From an uncultured Alphaproteobacteria bacterium (lineage in GTDB: Bacteria; Pseudomonadota; Alphaproteobacteria; GCA-2731375): 64,000 bases of DNA. The notes under the pieces were generated by a model that did not search any database, had not been told where the DNA came from, and was given only the letters and a program-made list of their open reading frames with translations. Shown here one piece after another: positions 41,569 through 51,219 of this stretch (its first letter is position 1; each line of letters begins with the position of its first letter). Position numbers and translations under genes: made by a program. Where the stretch lies: assembly GCA_951812805.1 (NCBI GenBank), contig CATOSZ010000009.1:320501-384500 (forward strand), given 5' to 3'.

Positions 41569-41960
41569 ATGGATTGGCTGGACCTGCCCTCGCTGACGAG
41601 TTTGCGCGCCTTCTCCGCCGTTGCCGAACACGGCAGTTACACCCGGGCGGCGCGGGCGCTGAACGTCAGCCATGCCGCCGTCGGCCAGCAGGTGCGGGCA
41701 TTGGAGACACGGCTCGGCGCCACGCTCGTGGTGCGGCAGGGCCGGCGAAGCGCGCTGACCGCGGACGGCCAGCGGCTGGCCCGCGACCTGGCGGCCGGCT
41801 TCACCATGATTCAGCGCGGGATCGAAAGCCTGCGCCGCGCCGAGCGGGACCGGCCGGTGCAGATCACCATGTCGCCCGCCTTCGCGACGCAATGGTTCAT
41901 GCCCCGCATGGCCGACTTTCAGCACCGCCACCGCGATATCACCTTGATGCTGAACCCGAC
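41569..41960 (+). pseudogene. LysR-family regulator truncated by IS21 copy 2
   Basis: Some 130 codons of a GcvA-like LysR regulator. The helix-turn-helix is in GSYTRAARALNVSHAAVGQQVRALE, and the effector domain begins PVQITMSPAFATQWFMPRM and ends abruptly at MLNPT where the IS starts. The frame would add 13 IS-encoded residues before a stop. Full-length members are about 300 aa. It is divergent from the GFA gene and may once have regulated it. DNA binding might persist, but ligand sensing cannot. Confidence 0.87.
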
Positions 41961-42076
41961 TGTGAATCGGCATGCAAAACTGACCCACTTTGGTGGGTTA
42001 TGAGCGGTAAGAATTGACCCACCTGGAACGCTAGCATCCGCACGGAACAGTGCGGAGGAAAGAGCAGGTGGTATTG

Positions 42077-43576
42077 ATGGAAAGCGTATTGAAGATCCGA
42101 CGTTGGATATTACGGGAGGGTCGGAGTATCCGATCTGTATCTCGTCAGACTGGTTTGTCGCGGAACACGATTAAGAAGTATCTGAAGGACGGCGATCCAC
42201 CGAGCTATCAGCGGCGCGTTTCACCCGTCCGGCGTAAGCTTAGCGATGGCTTCGCCAGCCGGCTTCGGGCGCTCTTTGAGCAGGACCTGGGGCGCCCGCG
42301 CCGTGAGCGCCGGACGGCCAAGAAGCTTTATGAGCAGCTTGTGTCGGAAGGCTATAGCGGATCCTACTCGACGGTTCAGAGGTTTGTCCGCGACCTGAAG
42401 CGTTCTGGCGCCGGATCGGGGGATGCGTTCATTCCGTTGCACTTTACGGCAGGTGACGCGCTCCAGTTTGACTGGAGCACGGAATACGCTGTCCTGGGCG
42501 GTGTCGAGCAGAAGGTAAAGGTTGCCCACTTCCGCCTATGTCATAGCCGCAAGCCCTTTGTTGTTGCCTATCCCAGCGAATCTCAGGAGATGGTGCTGGA
42601 CGCCTTTGCACGGGCGATGTCTTTCTATGGCGGCGTACCGCGCCGGGTGATCATCGACAACCCCAAGACGATGGTAACCTATGTTTCGCGCTCTAAGGAC
42701 CGTGTGTTCCATCCGCGCTTTCTGGCGTTGATGAACCACTATGTGATGGAACCGGTTGCTTGCACACCCGCGGCGGGGTGGGAGAAGGGTCAGATTGAGA
42801 ACCAGGTTGGGTTCCTGCGGGGACAGCTGTTTGCGCCCAAGCCCGCCTTTGACGATCTGGATGCGCTGAACGGCTGGTTGCGTCTGCGCTGCGAGGAATT
42901 GGCGAATCGCGCCCACCCCGAACAATCGGATCGCAAGATCTCGGACGTGTTCGCAGACGAGTGCGCCGAACTGCGTCCCCTGGGCCGGGCTTTTGACGGC
43001 TATGTTGAGAAGGCCGCTCGTGTCCGCTCTACCTGTCTGGTCCAATATGCCACCAATCGCTATAGCGTCCCCTCCCGGTTCGCCGGGGAGCTTGTCTCTC
43101 TGCGCGCCTATGCGGACCGGATCGTGGTTGTGTCAGGGCAGAATGTGATTGCCGAGCACAAGCGCCGCTTTACCCGCAACGCCAGCTATTTCGAGCCCTG
43201 GCATTACCTGCCCCTACTCGACCGCAAGCCCGGCGCGCTGAGAGATGGCGCGCCCTTTGTGGGTTGGCAATTGCCTGAGGCGATGCACCGGGTCAGGGCG
43301 CATTACATGGCCGGCAAAGGCGGGGACCGGGAGTTTGTCGATCTGCTCCTGCTGGCCCAGGATCACGGGATCGAGGTGGTCGAGATAGCCTGTGAACTGG
43401 CCGTGGAGCAGAACACGCTGCGCCTTCCGGCCATCATCAATCTGATCAACCAACTGGTGGAGCCGGTCATCGCGCCATGGGGCGAGAGCCACGCCTATCC
43501 GCAACTGACCTTGCGGCCCGAAGCGGACTGCAAGCGCTATGAGACGCTGTGCGTTGCCGGGGAGGCCGTCGCATGA
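42077..43576 (+). CDS. istA: IS21-family transposase IstA, copy 2
   Basis: Same 499-aa product as copy 1 at 7929-9428, with an intact helix-turn-helix and the Asp/Asp/Glu catalytic positions. The ATG at 42077 follows AGGTGG by five bases. It overlaps istB by four bases. Identity between the copies implies recent duplication or gene conversion. Confidence 0.93.
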   Translation: MESVLKIRRWILREGRSIRSVSRQTGLSRNTIKKYLKDGDPPSYQRRVSPVRRKLSDGFASRLRALFEQDLGRPRRERRTAKKLYEQLVSEGYSGSYSTVQRFVRDLKRSGAGSGDAFIPLHFTAGDALQFDWSTEYAVLGGVEQKVKVAHFRLCHSRKPFVVAYPSESQEMVLDAFARAMSFYGGVPRRVIIDNPKTMVTYVSRSKDRVFHPRFLALMNHYVMEPVACTPAAGWEKGQIENQVGFLRGQLFAPKPAFDDLDALNGWLRLRCEELANRAHPEQSDRKISDVFADECAELRPLGRAFDGYVEKAARVRSTCLVQYATNRYSVPSRFAGELVSLRAYADRIVVVSGQNVIAEHKRRFTRNASYFEPWHYLPLLDRKPGALRDGAPFVGWQLPEAMHRVRAHYMAGKGGDREFVDLLLLAQDHGIEVVEIACELAVEQNTLRLPAIINLINQLVEPVIAPWGESHAYPQLTLRPEADCKRYETLCVAGEAVA

Positions 43577-44304
43577 AAGCTTTGATAGACCAACTGATCG
43601 CCCTGAGGCTGTATGGAATGGCGGCTTGCGCCGAAGCTTTGCTGGCCGCGCGCAAGCCGCCAAGTCTGACCACTGCGATAAAGCAACTGATCGACGCCGA
43701 GACTGTAGAGCGCCGGGTGCGCTCTATCCAGCACCAAATGCGGGCCTCGAAGTTCCCCCACCATAAGGACTTCGCCACTTTCGATTACGGCCTAGCCGCC
43801 GTCACCCAAGCGCAAATCGACCCCTTCTGCTCAGGGCAGTTCACCCAGGAGGCCCACAACCTCATTCTGGTGGGCGGAACCGGTACGGGCAAAACCCACA
43901 TCGCCATTGCTCTGGGGACGCTGTTGATCAATCAGGGAAAGAAGGTCCGTTTCTTCAACGCCGTCGATCTGATCAATGCGCTGATCAAGGAACAGGCCGA
44001 AGGCAACGCCGGCAAGATCATCCGGCAACTGACGGCCATGGATTGCGTCATCATCGACGAACTGGGCTATATCCCATTCCCCAAATCCGGCGGTGCGCTC
44101 TTGTTCCACCTGATCAGCAAACTCTATGAGAAGACCAGCGTCATCATCACCACCAATCTGGAGTTCGGGGAATGGGTCTCCGTCTTCGGAGATGCAAAAA
44201 TGACAACCGCGTTGCTGGATCGTGTAACGCATCACTGCGCAATCATCGAAACAGGCAACATGTCTTACCGCTTCGCACAAAGCAAACAGCGACGACAAAA
44301 GTAG
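43573..44304 (+). CDS. istB: IS21-family helper ATPase IstB, copy 2
   Basis: A 243-aa AAA+ ATPase, identical in product to copy 1. It has Walker [16 protein letters not shown] and Walker [13 protein letters not shown]. It is coupled to istA through an ATGA overlap, and followed by the strong hairpin at 44319-44364. Confidence 0.93.
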   Translation: MKALIDQLIALRLYGMAACAEALLAARKPPSLTTAIKQLIDAETVERRVRSIQHQMRASKFPHHKDFATFDYGLAAVTQAQIDPFCSGQFTQEAHNLILVGGTGTGKTHIAIALGTLLINQGKKVRFFNAVDLINALIKEQAEGNAGKIIRQLTAMDCVIIDELGYIPFPKSGGALLFHLISKLYEKTSVIITTNLEFGEWVSVFGDAKMTTALLDRVTHHCAIIETGNMSYRFAQSKQRRQK

Positions 44305-44318
44305 CCGCCCTGTAAGCA

Positions 44319-44364
44319 AAGCCCCAGGCTGATCCGCTATATGGAGCCAATCAGCCTGGGGGCT
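44319..44364 (+). terminator. hairpin after istB, copy 2
   Basis: AAGCCCCAGGCTGAT and ATCAGCCTGGGGGCTT form a strong stem 14 nt after the istB stop, followed by a short T run. It is the counterpart of 7140-7186. Confidence 0.6.
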
Positions 44365-44446
44365 TTCATCGCAAAGGCGGGCAAATCAAAACGGGTCCTG
44401 TACAGATTGTTCTGCAAAAGGGGTTTCGTAGCTGGGGCACAAGTCC

Positions 44447-44590
44447 GGGCCGATGGGGTGGATGAGCTGCCTCCGGCTGGTCCGGGCTCTCGCGATCGAA
44501 ATCCATGAGGACTGGCTGGATGCCAACCGCTAGCTCAACATGATCCATCTCAAGGAGAGCAAAAGCGAACGCATCCAGAAAGCCGCCTGA
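44447..44590 (+). pseudogene. decayed IS256-type transposase tail inside IS21 copy 2
   Basis: The counterpart of 6915-7058: WMSCLRLVRALAIEIHEDWL, an in-frame TAG, then LNMIHLKESKSERIQKAA and TGA. It resembles the end of a mutator-type transposase. No other part of that gene is present. Confidence 0.4.
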
Positions 44591-44760
44591 CGGCGGCTCG
44601 GCATGCCTGGCGCTCCGAGCAATCGAAATCTCCGCGCCAGGCATGCCGGTGGCCCTCATCGGCAGCCATGACAAACTTGCAGAACAGTCTGGACACTACT
44701 TCAAAAGCTCATTGCCACTTCAAGAACCCCACCTGATCCCCACGTTCCGCCGCCGGCCCG

Positions 44761-44865
44761 GTTGTCCCGGTGGGCCCACAGGCCCCTCCCACGCGGCTTC
44801 GCTCCGCGTAACGCAAAGCGCTACACGAAGCCGCGCGGGGCCCTCCCGTGGACTACCGGGACAAC
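44761..44865. repeat. 105-bp interrupted palindrome inside IS21 copy 2
   Basis: The counterpart of 6640-6744, with outer arms GTTGTCCCGGT (44761-44771) and ACCGGGACAAC (44855-44865) and nested inner arms. Its presence in both copies shows it is part of the element. Confidence 0.75.
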
Positions 44866-44934
44866 CTCCGTCGAAGCAAGGGGGGGGTCAATTTTGCACG
44901 CCGATAGGGGGTCAGAATTAAATGCTGATTGACA

Positions 44935-45370
44935 CCCCGGCGCTTTCGAAGATAGCGGCGATCAGAAGCGCGCCGAACATTGACAGGGCGCGCGAGCCGA
45001 CAGCCGGCCCGACGTTGTTGGCGACATCGTTGGCGCCGATGTTCAACGCCATGTAGCCGCCGAGGATCGCGGCGAAGATGACCGGCGCACTATCGCTGGC
45101 GATACCCGAATGGACGGCGGCCACCAGCGCGGCCGAGCCGAGGAAGACCAGCGCAAAACCATGCGGGACAATGCGGCTCGTGGTTACCCGGGCGGCCGTC
45201 TCGACACGGACGAATTTGTTCAGGTCCTTGTCGAGGGACGGCTTCGTCGTACCGCTCATGCCGGGCGGATCCGCACTCATCGCCAGGGGCTCCCGCGCCT
45301 CGTGGGTGACGCCGATCGACATCGAGAAAGCATCCCGGAAACCTTTGCCGATGGGCATTCGTCTCGTCAC
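44935..45370 (-). pseudogene. PiT-family inorganic phosphate transporter, N-terminal fragment
   Basis: Some 145 codons of a PiT permease. After a hydrophilic N-terminus come membrane helices (FALVFLGSAALVAAVHSG) and the PiT signature GGYMALNIGANDVANNVGPAVG. The frame ends at FESAGV where the IS21 end begins, and stops within four IS codons. Complete alphaproteobacterial members exceed 450 aa, so most of the transporter is missing and the fragment is non-functional. The 277 bp between this gene and the corrinoid protein gene hold no recognisable gene. Confidence 0.87.
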
Positions 45371-45647
45371 GAATCGGTGAAATCATAGCATCGCCCGCTC
45401 GTGCGGCCGATCGCTCCGAGCCGCCTCGTGACGGCCTGTACCGTCCGCACGGGCCGATGGCGGTCCCGGTGCGATGAAAAACGATACCGTGAACGGCGAA
45501 GGTCGCAAACGGGATGAAAAAAGTCGCGCCAAAGCCAGTTCCGGGAATCGGCCAAGTCTAAATGGAATAAGGGTTTTTGCAGTTGGTACCGCATCGCCGG
45601 GCGCCTTGCCGGCGAATTCGCTTCTCTACACCGAAGGAGTGGGTGTG

Positions 45648-46367
45648 ATGGCCGACGAAGACGATCTGGACCTCCGGGAACTCGACAACGACGAACTCGT
45701 GCAGCAAATGCACGACGACCTCTATGACGGCCTCAAGGACGAGGTCATGGAGGGGGTGAACATTCTGCTGGAGCGGGGCTGGATGCCCTATCAGGTGCTG
45801 ACGGAGGCCCTGGTGGAAGGCATGCGGATCGTCGGCGTCGACTTCCGCGACGGCATCCTCTTCGTGCCCGAAGTGCTGCTCGCGGCCAACGCCATGAAGG
45901 GCGGCATGGGCATCCTCCGCCCGCTGCTGGCCGAAACCGGCGCGGCGCAGGTCGGCAAAATGGTGATCGGCACCGTCAAGGGCGACATCCACGACATCGG
46001 CAAGAACCTGGTCTCGATGATGATGGAAGGCGCCGGTTTCGAGGTGATCGATATCGGCATCAACAACCCGGTCGAGAGCTACCTCGCCGCGTTGGAGGAG
46101 CATGAGCCCGACATCCTCGGCATGTCGGCCCTGCTGACCACCACCATGCCTTACATGAAGGTGGTGATCGAGGAGCTGGCGGCCCGGGGCCTGCGCGACA
46201 AATACGCCGTGCTGGTCGGCGGCGCCCCTCTGAACGAGGCCTTCGCCGAAGCGATCGGAGCCGACGCCTATTGCCGCGATGCCGCCGTGGCGGTGGAAAC
46301 GGCGCAGGACGTCATGGCGCGGCGCCACAACCAGGCGAACGCCCTGCAGGCCGTCGCCGGCGCCTGA
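45648..46367 (+). CDS. methyltransferase corrinoid protein (MtbC/MttC/MtgC-like)
   Basis: A 239-aa cobalamin carrier. The N-terminal helical cap (about 15-100, with VPEVLLAANAMKGGMGIL) is followed by a Rossmann B12 domain with GTVKGDIHDIGKN. Asp113, His115 and Gly118 form the DxHxxG lower-ligand motif, so His115 should coordinate cobalt. The end SALLTTTMPYMK and VLVGGAPLNEAFAEAIGAD are typical. It accepts a methyl group from a substrate methyltransferase and passes it to the pterin enzyme encoded downstream. The start is set by GAAGGAG upstream of 45648. First gene of the corrinoid operon. Confidence 0.93.
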   Translation: MADEDDLDLRELDNDELVQQMHDDLYDGLKDEVMEGVNILLERGWMPYQVLTEALVEGMRIVGVDFRDGILFVPEVLLAANAMKGGMGILRPLLAETGAAQVGKMVIGTVKGDIHDIGKNLVSMMMEGAGFEVIDIGINNPVESYLAALEEHEPDILGMSALLTTTMPYMKVVIEELAARGLRDKYAVLVGGAPLNEAFAEAIGADAYCRDAAVAVETAQDVMARRHNQANALQAVAGA

Positions 46368-46393
46368 GCGGCGGCGGGGCGACGGGTACGTCG

Positions 46394-47014
46394 ATGACCG
46401 GGCTCCGCGAGGATACGGCCCGAGGGCCGCGGCCGACCCTGGTCGTGACCTGCGGCGCGCTCGCCCGCGAGGTGCTGGCGATCGTCCGCACCAACGGCCT
46501 CGGGCATTTGCGCGTGACGGCGGTGCCGGCGGGCTTGCACAACCGGCCCGAACGGATCGCCGAGGCGGTCCGCGCCAAGATCCGGGCGGAACGCCGGGAC
46601 GGCGAACGGGTCCTGGTCGCCTATGCGGACTGCGGGACCGGCGGCGATCTCGACGCCGTCGTCGCGGAAGAAGGGGCGGAGCGGATCCCGGGGCCGCACT
46701 GCTACGCCTTCTATGCCGGGCAGGCCGCGTTCGAGGACCTGGCCGAGGAAGAGCTCGGCAGTTTCTATCTGACCGACTACATGGTGCGCCACTTCGATAC
46801 CCTGATCGTCGAGGGCCTGGGCCTCGACCGCCATCCGGACATGCGCGACATGTACTTCTCCAACTACACCCGCGTCGTCTACCTGGCGCAGATCGTCGAT
46901 CCCGCGCTGGAGGCGAAGGCACGGGCCGCGGCCGACACGCTCGCGCTCGACTATGCCTATCGCCGTACCGGCTATGGGGAGCTCGAGCCGTTCCTCACCG
47001 CCGGCGCGGCCTGA
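46394..47014 (+). CDS. DUF1638-family protein
   Basis: A 206-aa protein matching DUF1638: TLVVTCGALAREVLAIV, VTAVPAGLHNRPERIAEAV, VAYADCGTGGDLDAVV and GPHCYAFYAGQAAFEDL. Conserved Cys and His residues in CGALAREV, YADCGTG and GPHCY suggest metal or corrinoid handling, but the biochemical role is not established. The ATG at 46394 is 26 bases after the corrinoid protein stop. The family commonly occurs beside corrinoid methyl-transfer genes, so a function in that pathway is inferred. Confidence 0.82.
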   Translation: MTGLREDTARGPRPTLVVTCGALAREVLAIVRTNGLGHLRVTAVPAGLHNRPERIAEAVRAKIRAERRDGERVLVAYADCGTGGDLDAVVAEEGAERIPGPHCYAFYAGQAAFEDLAEEELGSFYLTDYMVRHFDTLIVEGLGLDRHPDMRDMYFSNYTRVVYLAQIVDPALEAKARAAADTLALDYAYRRTGYGELEPFLTAGAA

Positions 47015-47033
47015 CGTCGAAGGAAAAAAGTCC

Positions 47034-47342
47034 GTGGCCCAGCTCACCATCGTCTTCTGGCGCGACATTCCCGCCCAGGTCATCGTCAAGGCCGGGCGCA
47101 AGCAGGCGCGCCGCCAGCTCGCCCCCCGCTTCCAGGAGGCGATCGACGAGGCGGCGATGCGGGCCGACATGTTCGGCACCGATGCCTATCTGGAGCAATG
47201 GCGCCGCGGCGAGCCGATCCCCTGCGGCGACGACATCGAGGCCGAGGCCGAGGCGGCGCACGCCCGGCTCGAGGCCGAATACGACACGCAACGCCTGTCC
47301 GCCCTGATGATGGCCGGCGGACAGGCCAGTGCCGAGGAGTAA
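47034..47342 (+). CDS. 'virulence factor' (PF13769-like) small protein of the corrinoid operon
   Basis: A 102-aa protein beginning MAQLTIVFWRDIPAQVIVKA, with FQEAIDEAAMRADMFGTDAYLEQWRR, which fits the family labelled 'Virulence_fact'. That label is historical and gives no mechanism. The GTG at 47034 is chosen because AAGGAAAAA precedes it; the longer frame overlaps the DUF1638 gene. It ends four bases before the next start, so it belongs to this one-carbon operon and probably assists it. Confidence 0.7.
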   Translation: MAQLTIVFWRDIPAQVIVKAGRKQARRQLAPRFQEAIDEAAMRADMFGTDAYLEQWRRGEPIPCGDDIEAEAEAAHARLEAEYDTQRLSALMMAGGQASAEE

Positions 47343-47346
47343 CGCC

Positions 47347-48276
47347 ATGGTCATCGCCTTCAATGCCTTCGATACGGCCGCCGCGCCGCCCACCACCGCC
47401 TCCCTCGCCGAGATCGCCCTGCTATTGGCGGGCGCCTCGAGCGAAACCACGCCACGCCAGGCCTCGGGAATAGACGATTTCGCCGCCCTGCTGCCGCTCG
47501 GCACGCGGGTCAATGTGACCTTCCTGCCGGGCGCCGACGTCAGCGAGACGATCCTCACCGCCAAGCGACTGAAGGCGGACGGCATGGTGCCGGTGCCCCA
47601 TCTCCCGGCCCGCTTCATCGCCGGCCCACGTGCCCTCGACGCTCTTCTCGCGCGCCTGGCGGACGAGGTCGCGGTCGACGAGGTGATGGTCGTCGCCGGC
47701 GGCGGCCGGCAGGTCGCGGGCGCCTTCGACGATTCGATGCAGCTGCTGGCGAGCGGCCTGCTGCCGGCGCACGGCATCCGGCGCATCGCCGTCGCCGGCC
47801 ATCCCGAAGGCTCGCCCGATATCCCGCCGGGGGACGCTCGCGACGCGCTGCTCTGGAAGAACGACTTCGCCGCGCGGCACGACCTCGACATGTATGTGGT
47901 AACGCAGTTCAGCTTCGATGCCGACGTGGTCATCGACTGGGAGCGTGAGATGCGGGCCGCCGGCAACGTATTGCCGATCCACCTGGGTCTCGCCGGCCCG
48001 GCGAGCGTGAAGACCCTGCTGACCTACGCCAAGACCTGCGGCGTCGGGCCCTCGCTTCGGGTGCTGACCCGCCAGATGGGCAATCTCACACGGCTGCTCA
48101 CCGTCAGAACGCCGGACGAGATGCTCCGGCGTATCGCCCGCCACAAGGCCGACGACCCCGACTGCCTGATCCGGGCCGTGCACGTCTTTCCCTTCGGCGG
48201 CATGGCGAAGACGGCCGCCTGGTTGGCCGACGCCCGGGCGGCCGGCATCGGCCAGGACGCGGGAGCGGTGGCATGA
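47347..48276 (+). CDS. methylenetetrahydrofolate reductase-like protein
   Basis: A 309-aa TIM-barrel flavoprotein related to MetF. VNVTFLPGADVSETILTAKRL resembles the MetF region around a catalytic Glu, although PG replaces the usual TYG. VPVPHLPARFIAGPRALD, the IAVAGHPEGSPDIPPGDARD stretch, and VVTQFSFDADVVIDW match substrate and FAD contacts. In this operon it would oxidise methyl-THF made by the pterin methyltransferase to methylene-THF, though the direction is inferred. It overlaps the next gene by four bases. Confidence 0.83.
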   Translation: MVIAFNAFDTAAAPPTTASLAEIALLLAGASSETTPRQASGIDDFAALLPLGTRVNVTFLPGADVSETILTAKRLKADGMVPVPHLPARFIAGPRALDALLARLADEVAVDEVMVVAGGGRQVAGAFDDSMQLLASGLLPAHGIRRIAVAGHPEGSPDIPPGDARDALLWKNDFAARHDLDMYVVTQFSFDADVVIDWEREMRAAGNVLPIHLGLAGPASVKTLLTYAKTCGVGPSLRVLTRQMGNLTRLLTVRTPDEMLRRIARHKADDPDCLIRAVHVFPFGGMAKTAAWLADARAAGIGQDAGAVA

Positions 48277-49175
48277 GCCGGACCGTCGTCTCCTCCGCCA
48301 CGCGGGAAATGGTCATCGGCTTCGATGCGCCCTTCTGCATCATCGGCGAGCGGATCAACCCGACCGGGCGCAAGAAGCTGTCGGCCGCCATGGCCGAGGG
48401 CGACTATTCCATGGTCGAGGCGGACGCTTTGGCCCAGGTCGCGGCCGGCGCCCACATGCTGGACGTCAACGCCGGCATTCCCCTGGCCGACGAACCGCGC
48501 ATCCTGGCCGACTGCATCCAGCTGGTGCAGGGCCTGGTCGACGTGCCGCTGTCGATCGACAGTTCCATCGTCGAGGCGTTGGAGGCGGGCCTCGCGGTCT
48601 ATCAGGGCCGGCCGCTGGTGAACTCGGTGACCGGCGAGGAGGAGCGGCTGGAAAGCGTGCTGCCCCTGGTGAAGAAGCACGATGCCGCCGTGGTCGCCAT
48701 CTCCAACGACGAAACCGGCATCTCCGAGGATCCGGACGTCCGTTTCGAGGTGGCGAAGAAAATCGTCGAGCGGGCCCAGGACTACGGCATCAAGCCGCAG
48801 GACGTGGTGGTCGATCCGCTGGTCATGCCGGTCGGCGCCCTCGGCCTCGCCGGCGTCCAGGCCTTCCGCATCATCCGCCGGCTGCGCGAGGAGCTCGGCG
48901 TCAACTCGACCTGCGGGGCCTCCAACGTCAGCTTCGGCCTGCCGAACCGGCATGCGATGAACGGCACCTTCCTGGCGATGGCGATCGGCGCCGGCATGAC
49001 CAGCGCCATCATGAACCCGCTGCATGGCGAGGAACTGACCTCGATCATGGGGGCGGACGTGCTGATGGGACATGACGCCGACTGCCGGCGCTGGCTCGCC
49101 AAGTACCGTGAGCCGGCCGCCGAGGGCGACGACCGCCGCGCCCGCCGCGACGCGCGGCGGCGCCGGCGCGCCTGA
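48273..49175 (+). CDS. methyltetrahydrofolate:corrinoid methyltransferase
   Basis: A 300-aa pterin-binding (DHPS-like) TIM barrel. FCIIGERINPTGRKKLSAAM, AHMLDVNAGIPLADE, VPLSIDSS and NSTCGASNVSFGLPNRH are the classical AcsE/MtvA/MtgA-type signatures. It transfers methyl groups between the corrinoid protein and tetrahydrofolate. The C-terminal tail is unusually Arg-rich (RRDARRRRRA). It is coupled to the MTHFR-like gene by an ATGA overlap. Confidence 0.92.
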   Translation: MSRTVVSSATREMVIGFDAPFCIIGERINPTGRKKLSAAMAEGDYSMVEADALAQVAAGAHMLDVNAGIPLADEPRILADCIQLVQGLVDVPLSIDSSIVEALEAGLAVYQGRPLVNSVTGEEERLESVLPLVKKHDAAVVAISNDETGISEDPDVRFEVAKKIVERAQDYGIKPQDVVVDPLVMPVGALGLAGVQAFRIIRRLREELGVNSTCGASNVSFGLPNRHAMNGTFLAMAIGAGMTSAIMNPLHGEELTSIMGADVLMGHDADCRRWLAKYREPAAEGDDRRARRDARRRRRA

Positions 49176-49195
49176 CCCGGTCGACGGGTAGCGTG

Positions 49196-51211
49196 ATGGC
49201 GGACGACGCGCTCGTGGTGTTCACGCCGTCGGGGCGGCGCGGGCGCTTTCCGCTCGGCACGGACCTGTTGGCGGCGGCGCGAAGCCTGGGCGTCGATCTC
49301 GATTCTGTGTGCGGCGGACGGGCCATCTGCGGGCGCTGCCGGGTGCGCATCGGCGAGGGCGCGTTCGCCAAGCACGGCATCGCCTCCGCGGCCGATCACG
49401 TCGATGCGGAGGGCGAGGCGGAGGCCCGCTGCCGGGTGCGGCGGGGAATCGATCCGCCCTTCAGGCTCGGCTGCCAGGCAGCACTCCGCGGCGACGTCGT
49501 GGCCGACGTGCCGCCCGAGGCCCAGGTCCACCGCCAGGTCGTGCGCAAGCGACCTGACGAGCGCGAGATCGCCGTCGATCCCGTCGTCCGCCTGCACTAT
49601 GTCGAGGTCGAGGAACCCGATATCGCCACGCCGAGCGGCGACCTCGAACGGCTGATCGAGGCCCTCGCCACGCAGTGGAAGCTGGGGGAATTGACGGCGC
49701 TGGAGGCCGATTCCGCCCTCCTGCCGACGTTGCAGACGACGCTACGGGCCGGGGACTGGAAGGTCACCGCCGCTGTCCGCGAGGGCCGGCGTATCGTCGC
49801 GCTCTGGCCCGGCCTGCGGGAGCGTGCGCTCGGTGCCGCCGTCGACATCGGCTCGACCACCGTCGCCGCGCATCTCACCGACCTCGCCACCGGCGAGGTG
49901 GTCGCGGCGGCGGGTGCCATGAACCCGCAGATCCGCTTCGGCGAGGACCTGATGAGCCGGGTCTCCTATTCGATGATGAACCCGGGCGGGGCGGCGGAGA
50001 TGACGGCGGCCGTCCGCGCCTGCCTGGCCGACCTGCTGGCCGAGGTCGCGGCCGAGGCCGGGGCCGACGCCAGTGACATCCTGGAGGTGGCGATCGTCGG
50101 TAATCCGGTGATGCACCACCTCTTCCTCGGCATCGATCCGGTCGAGCTCGGCGGCGCGCCCTTCGCGCTGGCGCTGGCCGACGCCTTCGAAGCGCCGGCC
50201 CGCAGCCTCGACCTGGCGCTGGCCCCGGGTGCCATGCTCTACGCGCTGCCCTGCATCGCCGGCCATGTCGGCGCCGACGCCGCCGCGGTGGCGCTCGCCG
50301 AAGGTCCGCATCTCGGCGACGAGATGACCCTGATCGTCGACGTCGGCACCAACGCGGAAATCCTGCTCGGCAACCGGGGCCGGCTGCTCGCCTGTTCCTC
50401 GCCGACCGGCCCCGCCTTCGAGGGCGCACAGATTTCCGCCGGCCAGCGCGCCGCACCCGGCGCGATCGAGCGGGTCCGCATCGATCGCGAAACACTCGAG
50501 GCCAGATACCGCGTCGTCGGTGTCGAGGCCTGGTCCGACGACGCCGGCTTCGCCGAGGCAACCAGGCGGACCGGCATCACCGGCATCTGCGGGTCCGGCA
50601 TCATCGAGGCGATCGCCGAGATGTTCCTCGCCGGCATTCTCGGCGCCGACGGCGTTATCGACGGGGCGATGGCGGCCCGGAGCGAGCGGATCGAGGCGGA
50701 CGGGCGCACCTTCAGCTACCGCCTGGCCGACGGGCCGCCCGAGATCCGCGTTACCCAGAACGACATCCGGGCGATCCAGCTGGCCAAGGGCGCCCTTTAT
50801 GCCGGCGCCCGCCTGCTGATGGACCGCATGGCGGTCGAGACGGTCGACCGCGTCGTCCTGGCCGGCGCCTTCGGCAGCCATATCGATCCGCTGCACGCCA
50901 TGGTCCTCGGCATGATCCCCGACTGCGCTCCCGACAAGGTCACCGCCGCCGGCAATGCCGCCGGCACCGGGGCGCGCATCGCACTGGTCAACCGGGCGCT
51001 GCGCCGCGAAGTCGAGGAACTGGCCCGCGGCATCGAAAAGGTCGAGACGGCCGTCGCCGCGGACTTCCAGGCCCACTTCGTCGCCGCCATGGCCTTTCCC
51101 CACGGCACGGCCCCCTATCCGAACCTGGCCCGCGCAGTCCGCCTGCCGGAGGCCAAGGCGTCGGCGACGGGCGATCGACCCCGTCGGCGCCGGCGCGGCG
51201 GACGGACGTAG
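49196..51211 (+). CDS. corrinoid reductive activator (2Fe-2S plus ASKHA domains, RACo-like)
   Basis: A 671-aa protein. The N-terminal ferredoxin-like domain has Cys39, Cys45 and Cys48 (VCGGRAICGRCRV) and Cys93 (LGCQ), a 2Fe-2S site. From about 215 an ASKHA ATPase domain follows, with GAAVDIGSTTVAAHLTD, MNPQIRFGEDLMSRVSY, LIVDVGTNAEILLGN and GICGSGIIEAIAEM, as in the DUF4445/RACo family. It would use ATP to reduce inactive Co(II) corrinoid back to Co(I). It is the last gene of the corrinoid operon, and its partner is the corrinoid protein at 45648. The C-terminus is Arg-rich. Confidence 0.9.
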   Translation: MADDALVVFTPSGRRGRFPLGTDLLAAARSLGVDLDSVCGGRAICGRCRVRIGEGAFAKHGIASAADHVDAEGEAEARCRVRRGIDPPFRLGCQAALRGDVVADVPPEAQVHRQVVRKRPDEREIAVDPVVRLHYVEVEEPDIATPSGDLERLIEALATQWKLGELTALEADSALLPTLQTTLRAGDWKVTAAVREGRRIVALWPGLRERALGAAVDIGSTTVAAHLTDLATGEVVAAAGAMNPQIRFGEDLMSRVSYSMMNPGGAAEMTAAVRACLADLLAEVAAEAGADASDILEVAIVGNPVMHHLFLGIDPVELGGAPFALALADAFEAPARSLDLALAPGAMLYALPCIAGHVGADAAAVALAEGPHLGDEMTLIVDVGTNAEILLGNRGRLLACSSPTGPAFEGAQISAGQRAAPGAIERVRIDRETLEARYRVVGVEAWSDDAGFAEATRRTGITGICGSGIIEAIAEMFLAGILGADGVIDGAMAARSERIEADGRTFSYRLADGPPEIRVTQNDIRAIQLAKGALYAGARLLMDRMAVETVDRVVLAGAFGSHIDPLHAMVLGMIPDCAPDKVTAAGNAAGTGARIALVNRALRREVEELARGIEKVETAVAADFQAHFVAAMAFPHGTAPYPNLARAVRLPEAKASATGDRPRRRRRGGRT

Positions 51212-51219
51212 CCGCCGGC

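Larger units (their letters stand above)
41961..44934 (+). mobile_element. IS21-family insertion sequence, copy 2
   Basis: A 2,974-bp element starting TGTGAATCGGCATGCAAAAC and ending ATGCTGATTGACA. It is inverted relative to 6570-9544; one length difference is in a C/G homopolymer near the right end (8 here, 9 there). The left flank is a LysR gene and the right flank a PiT phosphate transporter gene, each cut. No flush direct repeat joins the two flanks. Confidence 0.93.
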
